Part shown: one piece after another, positions 52,877 to 61,692 of the stretch
Numbering within the stretch: the first letter of the stretch is position 1
Layout: every line of letters starts with the position of its first letter
Source of the DNA: FEN-1219 sp963817615
Lineage (GTDB): Bacteria; Pseudomonadota; Gammaproteobacteria; Steroidobacterales; Rariloculaceae
Reading direction: 5' to 3'
Length of the DNA: 64,000 nucleotides
Assembly: GCA_963817615.1 (NCBI GenBank)
Contig: CAWFPH010000002.1
Span: forward strand, 1,240,001 to 1,304,000
Position numbers and translations under genes: made by a program
The notes under the pieces: generated by a model
The model's input: the letters and a program-made list of their open reading frames with translations, nothing else
The model's database searches: none
Told to the model about the DNA's origin: nothing

Positions 52877-54121
52877 ATGACTGAGCGCCCGCAAGCGGCG
52901 CCGCGGCTCGTTGCCGCGGCCGCTCTCGTCCTCGTCTTGGGTCCGTGCGGTGCGCTGCGCGCGCAGCCCGGCCCGCAGCCCCACGTGATGATGCCGACCG
53001 CCGGCGCGCCGCTCACGCTCGACGCGGGCCGCCAGAAGATCAAGGTGGTGCTCGTCGCGGGCGGTCTCGTGGCGCCTTGGGACATCGAGTTCCTGCCCGG
53101 CAACGACGTGACGGCCCTCGTCACCGAGAGCAACGGCCATCTGCGGCTCATCGAGAAGGGCGTGCTCACGCCCGACGTCGTCTGGGAATCGCCGTCGCCG
53201 AAGGGCAACGACGTGCTGCACGGCGTGGTCGTGCATCCGGATTTTGCGCGCAACCATCTCGTGTACGTGTCGTACATGAAGGGCGACGACACGAAGCAGA
53301 CGCTCGCGATCTCCCGCGGCCGGCTCGACAAGGGCAAGCTCGTCGACGTCCACGAGATCTTCGTCGCGGACGCGTGGCAGAACGCGCGCATGGCGTTCAA
53401 CGGCCGCATGCAGTTCGGGCCCGATCGCACGCTGTATGTCGGAGTCGGCGACCGCGACAGCCTCTGCTGCGGTCCGAAGGACGACAACAGCATCCGGATC
53501 CTCGCGCAGAGCCTGCAAAGCGACGTCGGCAAGATTTTGCGCCTCACCGATACCGGCGGCATTCCGAAGGACAATCCCTTCGTCGGCCGCAAGGACGCTC
53601 ATCCGGAGATCTACAGCTACGGTCATCGCAACGAGTTCGAGTTCCGTTTTCATCCCGTCACCGGTGAGCTTTGGGAGCTCGAGATCGGCCCGATGGGCGG
53701 CGACGAGATCAACATCCTGAAGCCCGGAGCGAACTACGGCTGGCCGCTCGTGTCGATGGGCCGCAACTACAGCGGCACGCTCGTTTCCGATCAGCCGTGG
53801 TACCGCGAAGGCATGGAGAATCCGCGCATGTTCTGGACGCCGGCCATCAGCCCGGCCGGCATGATCTTCTACACCGGCGACAAGTTTCCGGACTGGAAGA
53901 ACAACCTGATCGTCGGCGCGCTGAGCGGCCAGCACGTCGAGCGCATCGCGTTCGATCAACCGGGCCAGGCCGAGCGTCGCGACGTGCTCATGCGCGAGCT
54001 CGGGCTGCGCTACCGCGAGGTGGACCAGGGACCCGACGGCTATATCTACTTCGCGACCGAGGTCCGCTACGGCAGCGGCAAGCCCGACGGCGCGATCATC
54101 CGGATCGAGCCCGCGCAATGA
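52877..54121 (+). CDS. Exported PQQ-dependent aldose sugar dehydrogenase-like protein
   Basis: 414 residues with a signal peptide ending at LRAQ (about 30). The six-bladed GSDH/YliI-type propeller shows GGLVAPWDIEFLPGNDVTAL, GNDVLHGVVVHPDFARNHLV, FNGRMQFGPDRTLYVGVGDR, AHPEIYSYGHRNEFEFRFHP, LWELEIGPMGGDEINILKPG and NYGWPLVS. The histidine of the catalytic HGVVVHP block and the arginine of GHRN are kept. It would oxidise aldoses in the periplasm with PQQ and calcium; PQQ biosynthesis genes are not in the window. The next gene follows closely. Confidence 0.9.
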   Translation: MTERPQAAPRLVAAAALVLVLGPCGALRAQPGPQPHVMMPTAGAPLTLDAGRQKIKVVLVAGGLVAPWDIEFLPGNDVTALVTESNGHLRLIEKGVLTPDVVWESPSPKGNDVLHGVVVHPDFARNHLVYVSYMKGDDTKQTLAISRGRLDKGKLVDVHEIFVADAWQNARMAFNGRMQFGPDRTLYVGVGDRDSLCCGPKDDNSIRILAQSLQSDVGKILRLTDTGGIPKDNPFVGRKDAHPEIYSYGHRNEFEFRFHPVTGELWELEIGPMGGDEINILKPGANYGWPLVSMGRNYSGTLVSDQPWYREGMENPRMFWTPAISPAGMIFYTGDKFPDWKNNLIVGALSGQHVERIAFDQPGQAERRDVLMRELGLRYREVDQGPDGYIYFATEVRYGSGKPDGAIIRIEPAQ

Positions 54122-54144
54122 AGCACCGCGGGGAGGGGAACACC

Positions 54145-54867
54145 ATGCGTGGAAAAGCTCCGCTGATTCTGTTGCTGTCGCTGTGCGGCGCCGTCGCGGT
54201 CGCGCGCGCGGACACCATCGCGATCATCGGCACCGGCAATGTCGCGGGCGCGCTCGGCCCCGAGTTCGCGCAGCAAGGCCACACGATCGTGTACGGCACG
54301 CGCGATGCCTCGAAACCCGAGGTCGCGAAACTCGTCTCGCGCACGGGCCACGGCGCGAGCGCGAAGAGCCAGCGGGATGCCGTGAAGGGCGCGAGCATGG
54401 TCGTGCTGGCGGTGCCCGGCGCGGTGGCGGGCCAAGTCGTGCCTCAGCTCGGCGATCTGTCCGGCAAGATCATTCTCGATCCGACGAACCGCGTGGCGCG
54501 GAAACCGGACGGCTGGAACGAATACGACAAGCCGGCCGACGCCGACTCCAATGCCGAGCTGATTCAAAAGCTGGCCCCGCAAGCCCACGTCGTGAAGGCG
54601 TTCAATACTTTGAACGTGCGCCAGATGGTCGACCCCGAGACCGCCGGCGGACCGATCACGATCGCGATCGCGGGAGACGACGCCGCGGCGAAGGCGAAAG
54701 TCGTCGCGCTCATCAAGGGCATGGGGCTCGAGCCGATGGACTTCGGACCGCTGCGCTACGCGCACGTGCTCGAAGAGATGCTGATCGTGTGGGGCAACGC
54801 GCGTGGGCACGGCACGCCGTTCAACTACTACCTGAGACCGCAGCCGCCGCAGCCCGCACAGCGCTGA
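54145..54867 (+). CDS. Exported NADP oxidoreductase, coenzyme F420-dependent type
   Basis: 240 residues from ATG at 54145 (GGGAGGGG seven bases upstream; an in-frame ATG at 54118 overlaps the previous stop). A signal-like N-terminus (APLILLLSLCGAVAVARA) precedes a Rossmann domain: DTIAIIGTGNVAGALGPEFA, HTIVYGTRDASKPE, ASMVVLAVPGAVAGQVV, KIILDPTNRVARKPDG and HVVKAFNTLNVRQM. This is the NADP_oxidored_4/F420 reductase fold. Periplasmic placement of a dinucleotide-binding enzyme is unusual; the pairing with a PQQ dehydrogenase may be functional. Confidence 0.82.
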   Translation: MRGKAPLILLLSLCGAVAVARADTIAIIGTGNVAGALGPEFAQQGHTIVYGTRDASKPEVAKLVSRTGHGASAKSQRDAVKGASMVVLAVPGAVAGQVVPQLGDLSGKIILDPTNRVARKPDGWNEYDKPADADSNAELIQKLAPQAHVVKAFNTLNVRQMVDPETAGGPITIAIAGDDAAAKAKVVALIKGMGLEPMDFGPLRYAHVLEEMLIVWGNARGHGTPFNYYLRPQPPQPAQR

Positions 54868-55100
54868 CGGCGCAGTCCGTCGCGGCGTCGCGCCGCGCGT
54901 ACGGCTGCAGGGTCGCTTGCCATGGGCGCGCATCGCGATAGCGCCCTCCGACTCCCGCCTCGTCGTTCCGATACCTGCAAAAAACGTTGCAACTCCTGAC
55001 GTTGCGGCGACGCAACCTAGGGCGCGCCGGGCTTCGCGCGGCTCCGCGGATGGCACGGAGTTTGCTAAGCGCCCTTACGGAATGACAAAAGGAGACCGTC

Positions 55101-55694
55101 ATGCAACGGATAGCAGCTGCGACAGGAATGTCGCTCTTGGCAACGCTCGCGATGGGATGCGGATCCGCGGCGGCTGCCGATGACACGTTCGCGAACAGGC
55201 AAGGGTTCTATTTGGGTGCGGGCGTCGGTGACTTTTCGACGAGCCTCGACAATGCGAACAACTTGGGCGACGTCACCGATGCGAACCTCGACTTCGGCTC
55301 GAACAACGATTCGACGAAGATCTTCGCCGGGTGGCGCTTCAATCGGTTTTTCGCGGCCCAGTTCGACTACACGAACTTCGGCGAGTCGAATGCGGATCTC
55401 GCCGCCGGGAACATCACCGCGAAGACGAAGGGCTATACGCCGAGCCTCGTGGGCACGCTGCCGCTCGGCCCGGTCGAGCTGTTCGCGCGCGCCGGCGTGA
55501 TCTTTTACGATTTGAACGTCAACAACGACACGAGCAACCTCGTCGATACGAGCGGGCACGATCCGCTTTATGGGGCAGGTATCGGCGTGACGATCGCGAA
55601 ACGAGTGTCGTTGCGGGCCGAGTATGAGCGCATCAACATCAGCGATTTGAATGACGCGAACGCCGTGTGGCTCACCGCCGCTTGGCGCTTCTAG
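55101..55694 (+). CDS. Outer-membrane beta-barrel protein
   Basis: 197 residues. A signal peptide ends at SAAAAD (about 26). The mature protein is a run of alternating strands (GFYLGAGVGDFSTSLDN, TKIFAGWRFNRFFAAQFDYT, YTPSLVGTLPLGPVELFARA, GAGIGVTIAKRVSLRAEYER) and ends in WLTAAWRF with terminal Phe, the signal for BAM-mediated insertion. It fits the eight-stranded OmpA-like/OmpW-like barrels. Function unknown. AAAGGAG precedes the ATG. Confidence 0.88.
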   Translation: MQRIAAATGMSLLATLAMGCGSAAAADDTFANRQGFYLGAGVGDFSTSLDNANNLGDVTDANLDFGSNNDSTKIFAGWRFNRFFAAQFDYTNFGESNADLAAGNITAKTKGYTPSLVGTLPLGPVELFARAGVIFYDLNVNNDTSNLVDTSGHDPLYGAGIGVTIAKRVSLRAEYERINISDLNDANAVWLTAAWRF

Positions 55695-55731
55695 CGCCGA
55701 CCGAAGGACGCGGCCTAGGCCGTCGAGCCGC

Positions 55732-56157
55732 TCAGCTCAGCACGAACAGCCAGTCGAGCCAGGCCCAGATCGCGGCGACGAACATCGTGGCGCCGCCGAC
55801 CGCGGTGCTCCAACGCGCGATCTCGGGCCGGTGCTCGACGCAGTAGCTGAGCGGCACGGTCGGCAGACTGCCGACCGCGGCGGCCGAGCGCATGCACGAC
55901 GCCAGGCGAGGCCAGCGCCGATTCCAGACCAGCAGCTCGCGCCGTGCGAGCACGGCGGCCGCGATCGTGGCGGTGCTGCCGAGCATCGCACGCGCGCGCC
56001 GGTGCGCCTCCTCGGACGAGAGGCCCGCGGCGAGCGCGTCGCGTTCCAGGTCGTCCCAATGCTCGTCGAGCTCGCGCACCGTACGCTGCGCGTAGAACGG
56101 CAGGACGCCGTTTTGCAGCAGCGCCCTGCGTAGCTCCTCGAGCTCTCGCCTAGGCAC
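55732..56157 (-). CDS. Membrane protein with permease-prefix-like N-terminus
   Basis: 141 residues. The N-terminal helical segment RELEELRRALLQNGVLPFYA, VRELDEHWDDLERDALAAG and SEEAHRRARAMLGST is the HAAS/permease-prefix arrangement often encoded next to PadR regulators. One or two membrane helices follow (about 85-105 and 118-138). Its start overlaps the PadR stop by eight bases, so it is translationally coupled. PadR-linked proteins of this type are thought to sense envelope conditions (inference). Confidence 0.78.
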   Translation of the reverse strand: MPRRELEELRRALLQNGVLPFYAQRTVRELDEHWDDLERDALAAGLSSEEAHRRARAMLGSTATIAAAVLARRELLVWNRRWPRLASCMRSAAAVGSLPTVPLSYCVEHRPEIARWSTAVGGATMFVAAIWAWLDWLFVLS

Positions 56158-56488
56158 GTTCCGGATCTCCGAGCGCGCTGTTCACGCCGGAGCTCACGCG
56201 CTTCCATTCGTCGCTCAGATGCGCGAGCCGCCGGCGGCCTTTCGCCGTCACCGAGTAATAGACGCGCTCGCGGCCGTTCACGGTCTTGCGCTTGGCCTTG
56301 AGCGCGCCGCTCTCCTCGAGCCAATGGAGGACCGGATAGATCACGCCTTCGCCCAAGCCGATGGCCTCCGCGGTTACGAGCCGCACTGCCTTCACGATCT
56401 CGTAGCCGTACATCTCGCGATCGGCGAGCAGCCGCAGCACGAGCAACTCCGGAATGCCGGTCATGAACGGTGGATTTGTTTGCGCCAT
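56150..56488 (-). CDS. PadR-family transcriptional regulator
   Basis: 112 residues from MAQTNPPFMTGIPELLVLRLL. The winged helix shows YGYEIVKAVRLVTAEAIGLG, EGVIYPVLHWLEESGALKAK and GRERVYYSVTAKGRRRLAHL, a textbook PadR domain, with the C-terminal dimer helix. PadR proteins repress their own operon and a linked efflux or envelope gene. It lies downstream of the tonB-like gene, 66 bases apart, whose promoter has a direct repeat that could be its operator. Confidence 0.93.
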   Translation of the reverse strand: MAQTNPPFMTGIPELLVLRLLADREMYGYEIVKAVRLVTAEAIGLGEGVIYPVLHWLEESGALKAKRKTVNGRERVYYSVTAKGRRRLAHLSDEWKRVSSGVNSALGDPERA

Positions 56489-56554
56489 GGCTCCGACGAT
56501 AGGCCGAAGCCGAGCACTGCGCCAGTAGGCGCGGCGCGCGGCTTCTCGGGGCAA

Positions 56555-57148
56555 TCAGTGATCGAGCTGGAAGCGGAACACGGTCTGCAGCCCCACGCGC
56601 TCCACGGCCTCGCCGGCATCGATCCTCGGGCTGTAGCGCCAGCGGGCTACGGCTTTGAGCGCCGCGGCGTCGAACACGCCGGGCGGCTCGGCCGCGACGA
56701 CGGCAGCGTCGCGCACCGTGCCGGTCGCCGTCACGGTGAACTGTACCTGGACCCACCCTTCGAGGTTTTGCTCCCTCGCGCGCAGCGGATAGTCGGGCTC
56801 CACGCGCACGAGCGGCTGCACGTCACGGTCGACGAGCGCCAGCGTATGGCCGTCGTGCTTCGTGACTCCCGGGTCGAGCGACGCGGGCGCCGACCACTCG
56901 AGCGCAGGTCCTGAAGCCGTGGTGAGACCGGGACCCGGCGGCACGACGGTCGGCGGGGCGCGCTCCACTTTGGCTTCGCGTTTCGGCTCGACCGGCGTGT
57001 CGACGATCTTGCGGGTGTAGTGAACTTCGACGGCCTTGTGCGGTGTGTATTCCTGATGAACGGCGACGAGCCGCTCGAGCACATAGAACATTGCGATGCT
57101 GACGATAGTGGCCCAGAACACCGAGAGTGGCACTCGTATGGCAGCCAT
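56555..57148 (-). CDS. TonB-family energy transducer
   Basis: 197 residues from ATG at 57148 (GGAGGG upstream). A membrane anchor at about 8-26 (VFWATIVSIAMFYVLERLV) is followed by a periplasmic linker rich in P, K and E, and a TonB C-terminal domain: RVEPDYPLRAREQNLEGWVQ, VQFTVTATGTVRDAAVVAAE and FDAAALKAVARWRYSP. No exbB/exbD in the window. The short linker suggests a specialised or regulatory TonB rather than the main one. Confidence 0.88.
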   Translation of the reverse strand: MAAIRVPLSVFWATIVSIAMFYVLERLVAVHQEYTPHKAVEVHYTRKIVDTPVEPKREAKVERAPPTVVPPGPGLTTASGPALEWSAPASLDPGVTKHDGHTLALVDRDVQPLVRVEPDYPLRAREQNLEGWVQVQFTVTATGTVRDAAVVAAEPPGVFDAAALKAVARWRYSPRIDAGEAVERVGLQTVFRFQLDH

Positions 57149-57243
57149 GGCAGGCCCTCCTTCGTTGGGATGCGCCGCGTGAGCGCCGCGTACCCGTGGG
57201 AGTCGCCGCAGCACCGGGGCGCCGCAACGGGACACACCTTTCA

Positions 57244-57278
57244 GTTAGAGGTATGTAACCTCGCTGTTAGAGGTATGT
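57244..57278. repeat. Pair of 13-base direct repeats in the TonB/PadR promoter
   Basis: GTTAGAGGTATGT occurs at 57244-57256 and again, identical, at 57266-57278. The spacing of 22 bases places both copies on the same face of the helix, and they overlap the -10 and -35 boxes of the minus-strand promoter. An operator is the obvious reading. Confidence 0.65.
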
Positions 57279-57281
57279 CAA
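57253..57281 (-). promoter_or_regulatory. Promoter of the tonB-like/padR/membrane-protein operon
   Basis: On the minus strand a perfect TTGACA (57281-57276) is followed by 17 bases and TTACAT (57258-57253), 105 bases before the ATG at 57148. The -10 match is only partial. Both boxes overlap the two 13-base direct repeats, so binding there would block polymerase; PadR encoded in the operon is the likely regulator (inference). Confidence 0.6.
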
Positions 57282-57411
57282 GGGTCTGCGCGGCGTTCGG
57301 CGAAACGCCGCAAGGGCCGCCTCGGCGACGGACGCGGGCATCGGGGCAGGCTCGAAACAGCGGCGGTCGATCACGAGTCCGCCCGGGCCGTCCGCGCTCG
57401 TGTGGCAGCGG

Positions 57412-58875
57412 CTAGCTGCCGAGAAGGTTCGGATCGCGCCAGACCCGCTCGAAGGGCAGCCGCCAGGCCCGCGGCGCGATCACTTGATGAATGGCATTCG
57501 GTCCCCACGAGCCCGGCGCATAGAAGCGCACGGGCGGCGGTGCCTCGAGCAGCGGCGTGGACACTTCCCACAGCCTCTCGATCCCCTCGGACGTCGTGAA
57601 CAGCGTGCGGTCGCCGCGCATCGCGTCGAGGATCAGCCGCTCGTACGCTTCGAGCACGTCCCCGATGCGCACGGTGTCGTGCATCGCGAACTGCAGGCTC
57701 AGCTTGTCGAGCTGCATGCCGGGACCGGGACGCTTACCGTAGAACGACAGCGACATCTTCGCGGCATCCGCGAGATCGAACGTGAGATGGTCGGGGCCTT
57801 GCGCCCCGACGCCGGAGTTCGCCGGGAACATGCTCTTGGGCGGCTCGCGAAATGCAATCGAGATGATCCGCTGCCCCTCGGCGAGCTTCTTGCCGGTGCG
57901 CAGATAAAAGGGCACGCCCGCCCAGCGCCAGTTGTCGATCGTGCACTTGAGCGCGATGAACGTCTCCGTTTCCGATTCCGGAGCGATGCCTTCCTCGTCG
58001 CGGTAGCCCGTGTACTGGCCGCGCACGACGTCGCCCGGTTGGATGGGCAGCATGCTGCGAAACACCTTGTTCTTCTCTTCGCCGATGGAGGCGGGCTCGA
58101 GCGCCGTGGGCGGCTCCATCGCGACGAACGCGAGGATCTGGAACAGATGCGTGACGACCATGTCGCGAAAGGCGCCGATCGTTTCATAGAACCCGGAGCG
58201 CTTGCCGAGTCCGAGCGTCTCCGGCACGTCTATCTGGACGTGGTCGATGAAGTTGCGATTCCAGATCGGCTCGAACAGCCCGTTCGCGAAACGGAACGCG
58301 AGGATGTTCTGCGCGGGCTCCTTGCCGAGGAAGTGATCGATCCTGAAGATCTGCTCTTCTTTGAAGACTTCGTGCAAATTCGCGTTCAAGGATCGCGCGC
58401 TCGCGAGGTCCGTGCCGAACGGCTTCTCCATCACGACGCGCGAGCGCTCGACGAGGCCGGCCGCGCCGAGCATGCGCACGGCCGACAGCGCGGCGCTCGG
58501 CGGCACGCTCAGGTAGTGGAGGCGTCGCGACTCCGTGCCGAACGACTGCTCGGCCTTGTCGACCGCGGTGCGGAGCGCCTCGGGGCCGGCACCGAGCGGC
58601 ACATAGTCGAGATGTCGCGCGAACGCGTCCCAGCCGTCGTGCGTCGTCTTGCGCGCGAAGAACTCGTTCAATGCGTCGCGCGCGATATCCCGAAACGCGT
58701 CGGCCGACACGTCGTCGAGCGATACGCCGATGATGCGGCAGTCCGGAATGAAGCCGGCCGTTGCGAGATGGTAGAGGCCGGGCAACAGCTTGCGCTTCGC
58801 AAGGTCGCCCGTCGCGCCGACCAGCACGACGGTCTGCGGAAATCGCGGTCCTACGCCCGAAGGAATCTTGGCCAA
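57412..58875 (-). CDS. zwf: Glucose-6-phosphate 1-dehydrogenase
   Basis: 487 residues from TTG at 58875 (TTGGCCAAG); upstream codons to 58953 are open but unlike the family. It oxidises glucose-6-phosphate to 6-phosphogluconolactone with NADP+. The cofactor site is VVLVGATGDLAKRKLLPGL, the substrate and catalytic region is FRIDHFLGKEPAQNILAFRF (about 178), and EKPFGTDLASARSLN precedes it. FYETIGAFRDMVVTHLFQIL and WRWAGVPFYLRTGKKL are also diagnostic. Length fits the family. No pgl, edd or gnd nearby. Confidence 0.95.
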   Translation of the reverse strand: MAKIPSGVGPRFPQTVVLVGATGDLAKRKLLPGLYHLATAGFIPDCRIIGVSLDDVSADAFRDIARDALNEFFARKTTHDGWDAFARHLDYVPLGAGPEALRTAVDKAEQSFGTESRRLHYLSVPPSAALSAVRMLGAAGLVERSRVVMEKPFGTDLASARSLNANLHEVFKEEQIFRIDHFLGKEPAQNILAFRFANGLFEPIWNRNFIDHVQIDVPETLGLGKRSGFYETIGAFRDMVVTHLFQILAFVAMEPPTALEPASIGEEKNKVFRSMLPIQPGDVVRGQYTGYRDEEGIAPESETETFIALKCTIDNWRWAGVPFYLRTGKKLAEGQRIISIAFREPPKSMFPANSGVGAQGPDHLTFDLADAAKMSLSFYGKRPGPGMQLDKLSLQFAMHDTVRIGDVLEAYERLILDAMRGDRTLFTTSEGIERLWEVSTPLLEAPPPVRFYAPGSWGPNAIHQVIAPRAWRLPFERVWRDPNLLGS

Positions 58876-59141
58876 CGTTCGAGACCCCAATCGACCGATC
58901 GTGCAGCGGCTGCGCCGGTGAGGCGATCGTGGCACAGCGGCTGCTCGCAGCAAAAGCGGTTGAGCGTCGACTCACGCGTGGCGCGGCGCGGCCGCAGCGG
59001 CGCGGACCCGCGGAGGGCGGCGAGCCGGGCGACGCGCGCCTATACTCGAGCGGTTGCTCTTCGACCCAGTCAGAGGGGAATGCGGATGCGAATCGTCACG
59101 GAAACGCCGGTTACGCCGCGCGCAAAGCGCGGTGCTCACGG

Positions 59142-59495
59142 ATGAGCGCCCCAAGGCGCAAGGGCAGCGCCGCGAAGGTGCCCGTCAAACGTTATCGAGC
59201 GATGCAGCAGCACTATCCGGAGCTGATGGCTGCGGTCGAGGCGCTGGGCGCGGCGGCCCACGGCGCGGGGCCGCTCGATGCGAAGACCGCTCAACTCATT
59301 CAGCTCGCGGCGGCGGCCGCGCTGCGGTCCGAGGGCGCGGTGCACAGTCATGCGCGACGCGCGCGCAAGGCCGGTGCGAGCGTCGAGGAGATCCGTCACG
59401 CGCTGTTGCTCACCACCAGCACGATCGGCTTTCCCACCGTCGTCGCCGCATTGAGCTGGGCCGACGACGTGCTGGCGCGAAGGCCGTCTCCATAG
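59142..59495 (+). CDS. Carboxymuconolactone-decarboxylase-like protein without the usual cysteines
   Basis: 117 residues from ATG at 59142. The AhpD/CMD fold is shown by LDAKTAQLIQLAAAAALRSE, GAVHSHARRARKAGASVEEI and RHALLLTTSTIGFPTVVAAL. AhpD-type members carry C-x-x-C before the histidine; here that place reads EGAVHSH, so the peroxidase-type redox pair is missing. It may be a structural or decarboxylase-like member. A 20-codon frame ending at its ATG could be a coupled leader but is unsupported. Confidence 0.85.
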   Translation: MSAPRRKGSAAKVPVKRYRAMQQHYPELMAAVEALGAAAHGAGPLDAKTAQLIQLAAAAALRSEGAVHSHARRARKAGASVEEIRHALLLTTSTIGFPTVVAALSWADDVLARRPSP

Positions 59496-59655
59496 CGGGC
59501 GCAACCCACGCGCGCCCGGCGCGAAGCTAGCCTGCGCAGCGTTCGTTGCCCGGTTGCGTTCCGCGCAGCGTTCGGCGATGCTCGCTGCGGCACCCAAGAC
59601 GTGCCGACGACTCGTCGGCATTCGGCGACAGCAGAACGCTACAGGTGTTCGAGCC

Positions 59656-61689
59656 ATGATCGGCCCAACGCGGCAGTTGCTTCTCGGTGTTTCGCTCACG
59701 GCCGTCTATCTTCTCGCGGGCAAGTTCGGCCTGTACTTCTTCGGTTTGATCCACCCGAGCGCGTCGGCCGTCTGGCCGCCGACCGGCGTCGCGATCGCGG
59801 GCTTGCTCCTGCTCGGCTACCGGTTCTGGCCCGCCGTCTTCCTGGGCGCGTTCTTGGTCAACGTGACGACCGCGGGCTCCGTCGCGAGCTCGCTCGGCGT
59901 GGCGCTCGGCAATACGCTCGAGGGCGTGCTGGCCGCGTATCTCGTGAATCGCTTCGCGAACGGCGTGCGCGCGTTCGAACGCGCCGCGGACATCGTCAAA
60001 TTCGCGGGGCTTGCCGGCGCCGCCAGCACCGCTGTCAGCGCGACGGTGGGAGTCGTGAGCTTGACCCTGGCGGGCTATGCCGACGCCGCTCGGTTCGGGT
60101 CGATCTGGTTCACCTGGTGGATCGGCGATGCCGCAGGCGCGATCCTGTTCGTGCCGCTGCTCGTGCTGCTCTACGTCGATCGCGGCCGAGGCTGGCCGGC
60201 GCGGCGCGTCGGCGAGGCGGTTTTGCTGTTGTCGACACTGCTCGCCCTGAGCGGGCTGGTGTTCTTCCTCCAGCCGCTCGCGTCGTATCCGCTCGCATTC
60301 TTGTGCCTGCCGCCACTCGTGTGGGCCGCGTTTCGCTTCGGCCAGCGTGAAGTCGCCGCATCGGTGGTCGTGCTTTCCATCGTCGCAACGGCGGCCACGG
60401 CCACCGGCCACGGCTCGTTCGTGATGCGCACGCCGAACGAGTCGCTGCTCGTCCTGCAGTCGTTCATGATCTTGGTGGCGCTCACGGCGCTGCCGATGGC
60501 GGCGCTCGCGCTCGAGCGCGCGGCGCTGCTCGAGCGCGAGCGAGGCGCACACGCCGACGCCGATGCGGCGAGCCGGGCGAAAGACGAGTTCCTCGCGATC
60601 TTGAGCCATGAGCTGCGCAATCCTTTGTCCGCAATCAGCGCCGCGGCGACGGTTCTCGATCGCCTGCCGCGCCGCGACGAGCGGGAATCGCTGCGCTGGC
60701 TGGCGGTGATCCACCGCCAGACCCGCCACCTCGCGCGGCTCATCGACGATTTGCTCGACGTCGCGCGCGTGACCGTCAACAAGATGAATCTCAAACGCGG
60801 GCCGCTCGAGCTCGGAACGGTCGTGCGGCGCTGCGTGCATTCGCTGACCGCGGCAGCGGTCGTGCCGCCGGGCCGCATCGAGCTCGATCTCGAAACCGCG
60901 TGGCTCGATGCGGATGTGGACCGCGTCGAGCAGATCATCGACAACTTGCTCGGCAATGCCATGAAGTACACGTCGGCTGCCGGCCGCATTCGCGTGACGG
61001 TGCGCGCGGAGCCGGAGCAGGTGCTGTTACGCGTCGAAGATGACGGCGTGGGCATCGTGCGGCCGCTCCTGCCGCACGTTTTCGACGCATTCACGCAAGG
61101 CGGAACGGCTGCCGTGCGCGGCGGGCTCGGCATCGGGCTCACGCTCGTGCGCAGACTCACGGAGCTGCATGGCGGCAGCGTCGCGGCGCACAGCAACGGT
61201 CAAGGGCAGGGCAGCGTTTTCAGCGTGCGCCTGCCGCGCGCGCTCACCGAGCACCTTCCTGACGACGCAGCCGCGGCCGCGCCGCCGCCGCCGTGCCGCG
61301 GCCATCGGCTGCTCGTCGTCGAGGACAACGCGGATTCTCGCGAGGCGCTGCGCCTGCTGCTCGAGAGTGCGGGACACGAGGTCCACGAGGCCGACGACGG
61401 CGAAGCGGGCATCGTTCAGGCGCTGCGGGTGCTACCGGACCTTGCGCTGATCGACATCGGTTTGCCGGGCGTCGACGGGTACGAGGTCGCGCGGCGTCTG
61501 AAGGCCGCGAACGCGGATATTCGCCTCGTTGCGCTCACCGGCTTCGGCCGCGACGAGGACGTCGAGCTCGCGCTCGACGCGGGCTTCGACGCGCATTTGC
61601 TCAAGCCCGTGAGCTTCGAGCGCCTGCAGGACGCGCTGCAATCGGCGCTGCACGGCGATTCGCCCATCGCGACGCGGCGCGCCTCGTAG
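59656..61689 (+). CDS. MASE1 hybrid sensor histidine kinase with C-terminal receiver
   Basis: 677 residues from ATG at 59656. The N-terminal MASE1 sensor has about eight transmembrane helices (SASAVWPPTGVAIAGLLLLG is diagnostic, ending near residue 290). Then come a short coiled segment, HisKA with the phospho-histidine in AILSHELRNPLSAISAAATV (about 317), HATPase_c with NLLGNAMKYTSAAGRI, VEDDGVGI and GGLGIGLTLVRRL, and a receiver domain with phospho-aspartate in DLALIDIGLPGVDGYEVARR (about 599) and lysine in HLLKPVSF. It should pass phosphate within the protein and on to an unlinked HPt or regulator. Confidence 0.95.
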   Translation: MIGPTRQLLLGVSLTAVYLLAGKFGLYFFGLIHPSASAVWPPTGVAIAGLLLLGYRFWPAVFLGAFLVNVTTAGSVASSLGVALGNTLEGVLAAYLVNRFANGVRAFERAADIVKFAGLAGAASTAVSATVGVVSLTLAGYADAARFGSIWFTWWIGDAAGAILFVPLLVLLYVDRGRGWPARRVGEAVLLLSTLLALSGLVFFLQPLASYPLAFLCLPPLVWAAFRFGQREVAASVVVLSIVATAATATGHGSFVMRTPNESLLVLQSFMILVALTALPMAALALERAALLERERGAHADADAASRAKDEFLAILSHELRNPLSAISAAATVLDRLPRRDERESLRWLAVIHRQTRHLARLIDDLLDVARVTVNKMNLKRGPLELGTVVRRCVHSLTAAAVVPPGRIELDLETAWLDADVDRVEQIIDNLLGNAMKYTSAAGRIRVTVRAEPEQVLLRVEDDGVGIVRPLLPHVFDAFTQGGTAAVRGGLGIGLTLVRRLTELHGGSVAAHSNGQGQGSVFSVRLPRALTEHLPDDAAAAAPPPPCRGHRLLVVEDNADSREALRLLLESAGHEVHEADDGEAGIVQALRVLPDLALIDIGLPGVDGYEVARRLKAANADIRLVALTGFGRDEDVELALDAGFDAHLLKPVSFERLQDALQSALHGDSPIATRRAS

Positions 61690-61692
61690 CAT

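Noticed and set aside
59084..59145. Twenty-codon frame overlapping the start of the CMD-like gene
   Set aside because: Could be a coupled leader peptide, but there is no regulatory structure or conserved feature to support it.
58761..59495. 244-codon version of the CMD-like gene
   Set aside because: Its first 127 codons are antisense to zwf; the family similarity starts at 59142.
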